Source: a virus
Virus record (IMG/VR): IMGVR_UViG_3300022187_000117
Location: 1-33,414 of that record
Length of the DNA stretch: 33,414 nucleotides
Reading direction: 5' to 3' (one strand)
Part shown: positions 28,462-33,414 of the stretch, piece after piece
Layout of the letters: each line of letters starts with the position of its first letter
Position numbering within the stretch: position 1 is the stretch's first letter
Made by a program: the position numbers and the translations under genes
Notes under the pieces: generated by a model
Database searches by the model: none
What the model saw: the letters and a program-made list of their open reading frames with translations, nothing else
Told to the model about the DNA's origin: nothing

Positions 28462-28709
28462 TATATCTCCTTAACTGATTTGATATTATTTTTTCTAAAA
28501 AACTTATCAGCCATCTTCAATGAACTTATAGTAAAGTTAAATCCTTGATCTAATAAGTCAGCCTTAACATCTTTGAATACTTCGTTCATAGATTTTTCTA
28601 TAAATAAAATATTAGAAATGTTTTTAGGTTTAGATTGTTCTTTGAAAGAACGAAAAACAATTTTAGTTAATGTTCTGTTATCAAAGTTGATTGTTATGTT
28701 CTTACTCAT
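28461..28709 (-). CDS. First gene of the main leftward early operon, unknown function
   Basis: The frame is open from 28739, but AGGAG lies 9 bases before the ATG at 28709, so this is the likely start, giving 82 residues. It begins MSKNITINFDNRTLTKIVFR and has RSFKEQSKPKNISNILFIEK and LKMADKFFRKNNIKSVKEI. It is basic, mixed alpha/beta. It is the first gene after the 28.71-28.99 kb regulatory region, so it is probably the earliest expressed gene of this operon. No family is recognised. Confidence 0.68.
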   Translation of the reverse strand: MSKNITINFDNRTLTKIVFRSFKEQSKPKNISNILFIEKSMNEVFKDVKADLLDQGFNFTISSLKMADKFFRKNNIKSVKEI

Positions 28710-28972
28710 TTGTGTATCTCCTTGTTTGTTTTTTTTCATAATTAAGATTAGGAAATTTTTATATGTAGTTCAACTAGAAAAGATATTTTTTTTATTTACT
28801 TAAATGTGGTTTATTAACTAGATAATATGCAGTTTTATATTTTGTACCAAGTTATGCTATGTATTTAAAATTGAATTAAAAAACTTCTTTCAATTATTTG
28901 TGGTATGTCATATATTGAACTTGATCATTAAATTGATCGCTTTTTTTCATATAAAGTATATCTCTCTGTTTG
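28710..28972. other. Non-coding regulatory region between the lysis/tail block and the early operon
   Basis: This is the longest gene-free stretch in the window and is very A/T-rich. It holds a good leftward promoter (TTGGTA at 28850-28845, 17 bases, TATTAT at 28827-28822, minus strand), an inverted repeat AATTGAA (28869-28875) / TTCAATT (28889-28895) that overlaps a TTGAAA -35-like box, and a smaller dyad GATCA (28923-28927) / TGATC (28934-28938). No open frame or RNA gene was recognised in it. Confidence 0.7.
28822..28850 (-). promoter_or_regulatory. Probable leftward early promoter
   Basis: TTGGTA, a 17-base spacer and TATTAT on the minus strand match a sigma-70 promoter closely (four of six and five of six bases). 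It lies about 113 bases before the first early ATG at 28709, after the GC-rich hairpin. A second, weaker candidate, TTGAAC-17-TAATCT, lies further downstream near 28747-28775. Confidence 0.5.
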
Positions 28973-28992
28973 GGGGTGGAGCAATCCACCCC
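28973..28992 (-). terminator. Strong GC hairpin ending the lysis/tail block
   Basis: A perfect 7-bp stem (GGGGTGG / CCACCCC) with loop ATTGCT on the minus strand sits 3 bases after the stop of the gene at 28996-29232. It is the strongest hairpin in an A/T-rich region. No clear U-tract follows, so termination may be partial or factor-assisted. The loop is complementary to that of the hairpin after the capsid gene. Confidence 0.7.
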
Positions 28993-28995
28993 TAC

Positions 28996-29232
28996 TCAAT
29001 TTATACTTCTTTCTAATCCTGTCATGTCAGTATCTTCATGTATTCCTGTGTATGTCATTTCATAGTTAACTAAATAAACATCTTGTCTTTTTTCTATTTC
29101 AGAAATCATTTCATTTACTTTTGTGAAGTATGGAAAAACATCTACAAATCTAAAAACCACATAATGTCCGTACGGACTTGTTTGAGTTTCTAATTGAAAT
29201 TCTAATTCTGTAATAACTGCATCCACTTTCAT
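28996..29232 (-). CDS. Small protein, unknown function
   Basis: The 78-residue protein begins MKVDAVITELEFQLETQTSP, then YGHYVVFRFVDVFPYFTKVN and EMISEIEKRQDVYLVNYEMT. It is soluble, mixed alpha/beta, and acidic. No ribosome binding site is obvious. It is the last gene before the hairpin at 28973-28992 and follows a holin-like gene. I do not recognise a family. Confidence 0.62.
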   Translation of the reverse strand: MKVDAVITELEFQLETQTSPYGHYVVFRFVDVFPYFTKVNEMISEIEKRQDVYLVNYEMTYTGIHEDTDMTGLERSIN

Positions 29233-29244
29233 GGATGTATTATA

Positions 29245-29622
29245 CTATTTTCTTTTAATTAATTCAGTACCTTTTATGCCATAAATTGCACCAACTACTG
29301 ACACGAATAAAATTTGGAACCACATCGGAAGTTCTTGGAAATATCCAAAGAATAAATCTATCTTTATTTTAATGTCTGGATCGTCGCTAAAAACACTCCA
29401 CACCAATAAAAGAATAGGAGCGGAAACAAGCAATAATACAAATTCATCTTTCCACGAATTTTGCTGATCATTTTTAATAACTTTTGTATATTCGAGTTCT
29501 CCACTTGCTAATTTTTCTGCATGTTTGCTTTCGGCATCTGCCATAAGCATCTTAGTTTTTTGTCGTTGCTTATATACATGACTACCAGCATTTATTGCAA
29601 GTTTAATTGCACTTAACCACAT
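29245..29622 (-). CDS. Holin-like membrane protein
   Basis: The 125-residue protein has an N-terminal amphipathic helix, a charged middle (QKTKMLMADAESKHAEKLAS), two clear membrane helices at about residues 61-79 (FVLLLVSAPILLLVWSVFS) and 101-117 (WFQILFVSVVGAIYGIK), and a charged end ELIKRK. This is the layout of the GTA_holin_3TM-like group of holins, which make holes for the endolysin. The endolysin is 1.6 kb upstream in the same operon. It overlaps the DUF3310 gene by 10 bases. Confidence 0.75.
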   Translation of the reverse strand: MWLSAIKLAINAGSHVYKQRQKTKMLMADAESKHAEKLASGELEYTKVIKNDQQNSWKDEFVLLLVSAPILLLVWSVFSDDPDIKIKIDLFFGYFQELPMWFQILFVSVVGAIYGIKGTELIKRK

Positions 29623-29855
29623 TTTAATTCCTTTGCTAATTTACAGTAATGAATTATCTTATCATATCGTTCAGCAGGATTCTCGCCTTTTTTTTGCCTA
29701 ACTGCATATTTCACAATATTACCATCAATAAAGTCTAAATTATGAGAAACTATTAGCTCTATTGGTTGAATCTTGCCTTTATAGTGTGTACCACCTATTT
29801 GAGTGTCTAAGGCACTCTCCGTCGCTCTATGGCTGTTTAAACGTCCTTTTTTCAT
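29613..29855 (-). CDS. DUF3310 protein
   Basis: The frame opens at 29873, but the ATG at 29855 overlaps the phosphoesterase stop (ATGA) and has GGAGAG just before it, so it is chosen; 80 residues. It carries the DUF3310 signature: IGGTHYKGKIQPIELI, then NLDFIDGNIVKYAVRQKK and RYDKIIHYCKLA. DUF3310 is common in phages and often called a nucleotide kinase-like protein, without proof known to me. Here it sits in the lysis region, not with nucleotide genes. Confidence 0.88.
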   Translation of the reverse strand: MKKGRLNSHRATESALDTQIGGTHYKGKIQPIELIVSHNLDFIDGNIVKYAVRQKKGENPAERYDKIIHYCKLAKELKCG

Positions 29856-30553
29856 ACTATCTCTCCTATCCAATCTCCTTTGGCATTTAGCACCATCGGT
29901 AATAGTCTAGGTATGCCATTTAGTATGATTCCACAACCTATAATAAATCTAGTTTTAAAATTTTTTGCATATGCAAAAGCCATGCTCTTTTGGTTTATAA
30001 GGCACCCCACATTCATGCCAAAAAATAAGTTATCAGGATTTGCCCACCAAGATATTACAAATTTTGTATGATAATGACCTTGAACACAACTCATTCCCAT
30101 TGCTTGTGAAGTTTTTAATACATCTGCACTTCTACCATGTGTAAAAAAACATCTTTGTCCATTTGACATTGTAAGTGTTAGATCATCAATCCACTTCCAT
30201 TTTTTAGTGCCTAAGAAATCTCCATAGTCTTTTAAAAATTCTTTACTCATTCCAAACTTTAATGCTCGTCTATAAACTAAACTAGAATGGTTTGAATCTA
30301 CTTCTGTAACTTCAGGAAATATACCCTCAAGTTCTTTAACATATTTTCTAGCTTGTTGAAGTTCATGTCCTGCAGAAAAAAGATCAGGGTTATGTTCGTG
30401 CATAGATATTGCATGAAAGTCTAAACTATCTCCAATATTAACAACAGTATCAGGTTTAAATTCTTTTTTTATAGCTTTAAGAAATGCGAAACTATCTTTG
30501 TGATGATATGGGATGTGCATGTCAGAAATGACTAAGATTTTAGAATTTTTCAT
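29852..30553 (-). CDS. Calcineurin-like metallophosphoesterase
   Basis: The 233-residue protein has the full set of dimetal phosphoesterase motifs: D11 and H13 in VISDMHIPYHH, GDSLD with D42, N88-H89 in DSNHSS, H139 in FFTHGRS, and H160 and H162 in VQGHYHT. In phages such enzymes may be phosphatases, nucleases or tail-associated factors. The substrate cannot be read from the sequence. It is coupled to the DUF3310 gene by ATGA and lies near the lysis genes. It probably acts in the cytoplasm; no signal peptide is seen. Confidence 0.9.
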   Translation of the reverse strand: MKNSKILVISDMHIPYHHKDSFAFLKAIKKEFKPDTVVNIGDSLDFHAISMHEHNPDLFSAGHELQQARKYVKELEGIFPEVTEVDSNHSSLVYRRALKFGMSKEFLKDYGDFLGTKKWKWIDDLTLTMSNGQRCFFTHGRSADVLKTSQAMGMSCVQGHYHTKFVISWWANPDNLFFGMNVGCLINQKSMAFAYAKNFKTRFIIGCGIILNGIPRLLPMVLNAKGDWIGEIV

Positions 30554-30571
30554 ACAAGTATTCCTTGTATA

Positions 30572-30814
30572 TTATTTTGAAAGAAAGTAAAGAACCTGAG
30601 CAATAAACAGAATTGCTATAGCACCAACTCCATATAAAATTTTATTTGTTAAGCTATCAAATTTTGAATCTAATTTAGAATCAATCTTATCTATGTCTTG
30701 ATGCATATGTTTAAGATGATTAGTTTTAATTATATTTATTTCTCTAGTTAATCCTTTAACATGGCCATATAAACTTATTAAATGTTCGCCTGTTGTTTTA
30801 GGATTTTTAGCCAT
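30572..30814 (-). CDS. Membrane-anchored coiled-coil protein (holin/XhlA-like candidate)
   Basis: The 80-residue protein begins MAKNPKTTGEHLISLYGHVK, has a coiled-coil/helical middle with repeated DSK units (QDIDKIDSKLDSKFDSL), and ends with one membrane helix (ILYGVGAIAILFIAQVLYFL). The form recalls XhlA-type haemolysin/holin partners. It follows a beta-rich protein gene by TAATG and precedes the phosphoesterase. A lysis role is inferred from context and shape. Confidence 0.7.
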   Translation of the reverse strand: MAKNPKTTGEHLISLYGHVKGLTREINIIKTNHLKHMHQDIDKIDSKLDSKFDSLTNKILYGVGAIAILFIAQVLYFLSK

Positions 30815-31098
30815 TAGTCAACTGCGCAGATGTTTATTTCTCCACTGCCTCCACCATGATGTAAAAATGCAACTTTATCGCCTGAGATAAAACTAAATAC
30901 TTCTACTGTATTTGGTGGAAGCAAGACATCTTCTTCGGTAGCAGTAGGATTACTGCCAAACTTTATATGAGCATGACTTGTAACTGAAATTCTGACTTTA
31001 CCTGAACCGGTATTAATAGCTGAACTTTGCGCTGATGAGGACCCAATTGTATGAGTCTCAGGTGTAAAATCAGGATCTATTCTAGTTACATTTGTCAT
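30814..31098 (-). CDS. Small beta-rich protein, structural candidate
   Basis: The 94-residue protein begins MTNVTRIDPDFTPETHTIGS and is rich in serine, threonine and glycine, with VRISVTSHAHIKFGSNPTAT and DVLLPPNTVEVFSFISGDKV segments. This reads as a beta-sandwich of a capsid decoration or tail ornament type. It starts on the stop of the tiny basic gene and ends as TAATG with the next. No named family is seen. Confidence 0.65.
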   Translation of the reverse strand: MTNVTRIDPDFTPETHTIGSSSAQSSAINTGSGKVRISVTSHAHIKFGSNPTATEEDVLLPPNTVEVFSFISGDKVAFLHHGGGSGEINICAVD

Positions 31099-31169
31099 TA
31101 CATTTTCTTTCTTCTTTTACCCATTTTGGATTTCATTTTTGTTTTTTTCTTTTTTTTTCCGTAAGCCAT
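31098..31169 (-). CDS. 23-residue highly basic peptide
   Basis: The frame reads MAYGKKKKKTKMKSKMGKRR and ends KKM. It has a good AAGGAG site before its ATG and overlaps the next gene by TAATG at 31098. Small lysine-rich peptides beginning MAYGKK are common in phages of this type. A DNA- or RNA-binding role is likely but not shown. Confidence 0.55.
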   Translation of the reverse strand: MAYGKKKKKTKMKSKMGKRRKKM

Positions 31170-31179
31170 TTTATTCTCC

Positions 31180-31659
31180 TTAATTGGTTAGTTTTCCACC
31201 TGACCATTTTGCATCAGGTAATCCATTTTTATACGATTTGCCATCAAATGTTAATACTTGTTTTCTATTTGAGCCATCTTTGTATGATACATGAATCCAA
31301 CCACTATTAGCTTCTCCAGTATAGTACTCCAAGATTAGCTGGTCAAAGTCGCAATTGTTTTGAATCCATAAAGCTACTTGAAGATTAGAGACACCAGCTA
31401 TTTCAAAATCTGTTGCGTTTCCTGTAGTATGCTGTGATGTTTTTTTACTGCCTATTGCTTCGCATAATTCTTCTGATCTATAACCAGATGTAATAGTAAC
31501 AGGCTTATCAAATTTAATTCTTACAGGCTCTAATACTTCATAACATAGATCGCCTAAGTTTTTTATTTCTCCAGCACCAGCTTTATTCTTAATACCTTTT
31601 CTTGTAGCAGTTTGGCTTTTTTCAAATTCTTCTAGTGTAAAATGTTTTGATAACTGCAT
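31180..31659 (-). CDS. Endolysin, peptidase M15 family
   Basis: The 159-residue protein begins MQLSKHFTLEEFEKSQTATR and shows the M15/VanY-type metallopeptidase motifs: ITSGYRSEELCEAIG with SGYR at 58-61, SQHTTGNATDFEI with zinc ligands H77 and D84, and WIHVSY with H123. No signal peptide or membrane anchor is seen, so it needs a holin to reach the wall. The family cleaves peptide bonds in peptidoglycan, often L-Ala-D-Glu. It is in the lysis block with the holin candidates. Confidence 0.92.
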   Translation of the reverse strand: MQLSKHFTLEEFEKSQTATRKGIKNKAGAGEIKNLGDLCYEVLEPVRIKFDKPVTITSGYRSEELCEAIGSKKTSQHTTGNATDFEIAGVSNLQVALWIQNNCDFDQLILEYYTGEANSGWIHVSYKDGSNRKQVLTFDGKSYKNGLPDAKWSGGKLTN

Positions 31660-31661
31660 AA

Positions 31662-32705
31662 TTACCTCGCTGTTGTTGGAATTTTTGTAGATGAAACAAA
31701 TGGAGAATCTGCAAATGCCATGTAGATGTATGTTGACCCAGAACCATTTAAAGCACCATCAGTAGTTCTCCATTTAAAACCATTAGATAAAAAATCTATA
31801 TTGTCATCTGTTTCTTCTGCTCTACTATCATTAATTCTTATAGGGTTATTATCTACATTGTAGCCAAGTCTTTTATTATCATAAATTCTCCAATCAGAAA
31901 CGCCACTACTTAATTTTGCTATTATTACTGCTGGTTTAAAACCTGTATAAACGAATGTTCCATCACTATTGCCATTCCCTGTGTATGAGCCTGTTTTGGA
32001 ATAACCTTTTTTTTCTGCGAAGCAGTAGGCTATCATACCATCACTAGAGCCATTGGTATTACTATTATTACCTACACTAAAAACAGTTGAAGTTGGTGCA
32101 GTTGCATCAAAAGTTGTAGATGATGCTCCTTTTGCATTTGCTTCATTTAATCTTAAAAAATAATCTTTAGGAGAAGAATCTAATGCACTGTGATAAACAA
32201 TCCAATCTACAGCATCAACTCTATTTTTTAATATCATTACATCTGGAGTAACTCCAAGTCCATGTCCAACAGTGGCTGATGCTTCTGTACCTGTCCAAGA
32301 CACAATACTAAATCCAGCAGTAGTGTTAGCAGATACAGAACTTGTTATGCTTCCATCTGTGTTTGATGATGCTGTGCCACCAGCTAACCAGTTCCATGCT
32401 ACATAAGTTTCTGAGTTTTGATTAACAGTTCCGTCAGAACCTACTTGAAATCCATCTGATTGAAATGCTTGTAATCTATTCGTAGTATCTGTTATTTCTG
32501 CAAGATTTTCATTACTAAATAAATGAGGAGTTGCACCAATAATTGAATTTGCTAATAAATGAAAAGAAGTATTAGTTCTTTCTTTTAACCATACCAAATC
32601 TGGCTGAAATCCAACACCTGTTATATTCCTGTCATCAGCACCATTTCCTGTCCATAAAACAGTATTAAAATAATCTGTTGGTTTATCTATTGTTGTGTAA
32701 GCCAT
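31662..32705 (-). CDS. DUF7483-like tail fibre / receptor-binding protein
   Basis: The 347-residue protein has repeated FNTVLWTGNGADDRNITGVG, FQPDLVWLKERT, SETYVAWNWLAGGTA, SWTGTEASATVGHGLGVTPD and CFAEKKGYSKTGSYTGNGN units. These sugar-binding-like beta repeats (VTPDVMILKNR, FKPAVIIAKLS) are typical of DUF7483 domains in marine phage fibre proteins. It probably forms the outer host-binding part of the tail. It follows the SPRY protein's stop by TAATG and precedes the endolysin. Confidence 0.85.
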   Translation of the reverse strand: MAYTTIDKPTDYFNTVLWTGNGADDRNITGVGFQPDLVWLKERTNTSFHLLANSIIGATPHLFSNENLAEITDTTNRLQAFQSDGFQVGSDGTVNQNSETYVAWNWLAGGTASSNTDGSITSSVSANTTAGFSIVSWTGTEASATVGHGLGVTPDVMILKNRVDAVDWIVYHSALDSSPKDYFLRLNEANAKGASSTTFDATAPTSTVFSVGNNSNTNGSSDGMIAYCFAEKKGYSKTGSYTGNGNSDGTFVYTGFKPAVIIAKLSSGVSDWRIYDNKRLGYNVDNNPIRINDSRAEETDDNIDFLSNGFKWRTTDGALNGSGSTYIYMAFADSPFVSSTKIPTTAR

Positions 32706-33414
32706 TATCCATACTCCGCTAAGTTTTTAGAATTAAGTGCATAATATCCACTAGGTACTGCATATTCAAAGTTTCCATAGCCATTACCATCACTATTTCC
32801 AGATGAGATTGTAAAAGATTCTACTCCACCAAAATTGACAACAAATACAGGAGAAGCACCACCACTTGCAAAACAAGGAACATAATTTCCATCAGTTATA
32901 GAAATAGTGCCTTGTGTAGTTCCATTTTTATACCAAGTAACTTCATTATCATCTAAATTTAAAGCACAACCAATAATATCACCACTTGAATAAGATGCAC
33001 CATAAGAAGCACCACCATCTCCATCTTTATATCTATTACCATTCCCAGAATAATAAACTAAACTTCCAGCTTGTTGAAATGTGTTTCCTGTATAAGTTGA
33101 TACATCTGGTCTTAACCAACCAATAAATGATTCAGTACCACTATTTAATTCTACTTCATAATACCATTTTCCTGATGATACAAAAAAATTTCCTGTAATT
33201 AAATCATTTGCTGTTAAACCAACATTTGTATTTGCTTGTCCTAATGATGGCGCACCAATTTTATCTAAAGGATTTAATAAACAAAAGTTATTAGTACAAG
33301 TATCAGTAGCTTGATCTCCAGAAGTTAAATTATTTACAGTAAAGTTATTTCCATTACCAGATACATCTGCACCTAGACTACCAGAGTTTTCAAAGTCTAA
33401 ATAGAATCCATTTG
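32705..33414 (-). CDS. SPRY/concanavalin-like fibre protein, truncated by the right window edge
   Basis: An open frame continues from the right edge (no start inside the window) to TAA at 32705-32707, giving the last 235 residues or so. It has a LamG-like opening (NGFYLDFENSGSLGADVSGN), a SPRY domain (SSGKWYYEVELNSGTESFIG; later NLDDNEVTWYKNG), and the C-terminal VPSGYYALNSKNLAEYG seen in many phage SPRY fibre proteins. It is likely a receptor-contacting tail protein. The upstream N-terminal part lies outside the window. Confidence 0.88.
   Translation of the reverse strand, partial: NGFYLDFENSGSLGADVSGNGNNFTVNNLTSGDQATDTCTNNFCLLNPLDKIGAPSLGQANTNVGLTANDLITGNFFVSSGKWYYEVELNSGTESFIGWLRPDVSTYTGNTFQQAGSLVYYSGNGNRYKDGDGGASYGASYSSGDIIGCALNLDDNEVTWYKNGTTQGTISITDGNYVPCFASGGASPVFVVNFGGVESFTISSGNSDGNGYGNFEYAVPSGYYALNSKNLAEYG

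Noticed and set aside
29239-29244. TATAAT on the minus strand just before the gene at 28996-29232
   Set aside because: It is only 6 bases from the ATG and has no usable -35 element, so transcription from it would be leaderless; more likely chance in A/T-rich DNA.
1-33414. tRNA genes, CRISPR arrays, insertion sequences or attachment sites
   Set aside because: Reading by eye showed no cloverleaf with a typical T-loop, no regularly spaced repeats, no transposase and no integrase. A tRNA search program could still find a divergent tRNA.

Overview
The window is a stretch of a tailed double-stranded DNA phage genome. It is AT-rich (roughly 30 % G+C by eye) and very tightly packed: most neighbouring genes overlap by ATGA or TAATG or lie within a few bases. 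The long tape measure, major tail protein, tail terminator and lambda J-like tip protein point to a siphovirus. Base composition, the DUF7483-type and SPRY fibre proteins, and several small proteins of a kind common in marine alphaproteobacterial phages suggest a marine host such as SAR11. The host assignment is inference. No integrase, tRNA, CRISPR array or insertion sequence was seen.

Nearly everything is on the minus strand, so it reads from right to left. From 33.4 to 29.0 kb lie a SPRY/LamG fibre protein (cut by the edge), a DUF7483-like fibre protein, an M15 peptidase endolysin, small membrane proteins and holin candidates, a metallophosphoesterase and a DUF3310 protein. This block ends at a perfect GC-rich hairpin (28973-28992). 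A non-coding regulatory region with a good leftward promoter candidate follows (28.7-29.0 kb). From 28.7 to 22.7 kb are early genes: DUF3768, a lipoprotein, a Cro/C1-type regulator, a RecB/Cas4-like nuclease, an SSB-like protein with an acidic tail, a winged-helix protein, a Ref-like HNH nuclease and a DUF1376 replication protein. No polymerase, primase or helicase is present, so replication probably relies on the host.

From 22.4 to 18.6 kb is the most interesting part, a translationally coupled DNA-modification island: QueE, a QueD-like protein, a phosphoribosyltransferase-FolE fusion, a second small QueD-like (T-fold) protein, a 47-residue basic protein, a DpdA-type guanine transglycosylase and a ParB-fold protein. 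FolE, QueD and QueE would make 7-carboxy-7-deazaguanine (CDG), and DpdA would exchange it, or a derivative, for guanine in phage DNA. QueC, needed for preQ0, is absent. The QueD-like protein has lost two of the three usual zinc ligands, while the small T-fold protein keeps all three. The final base may therefore be CDG or a product of that second enzyme rather than preQ0.

From 18.6 to 4.2 kb come a probable small terminase, a run of tiny membrane or coiled-coil proteins, large terminase, portal, head morphogenesis protein, scaffold-like protein, major capsid protein, connectors, tail terminator, major tail protein, a tail assembly chaperone with a clear -1 frameshift site (A AAA AAG directly before the stop), tape measure and tail tip proteins. 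From 4.2 to 0 kb are the J-like protein and fibre-associated genes, the last cut by the left edge. Between portal and head morphogenesis protein sits a five-gene plus-strand island (12.9-14.1 kb) with its own promoter and an 11-bp palindrome. One of its genes looks like a stand-alone ArdC-type anti-restriction domain, so the phage may carry two unrelated anti-restriction strategies.
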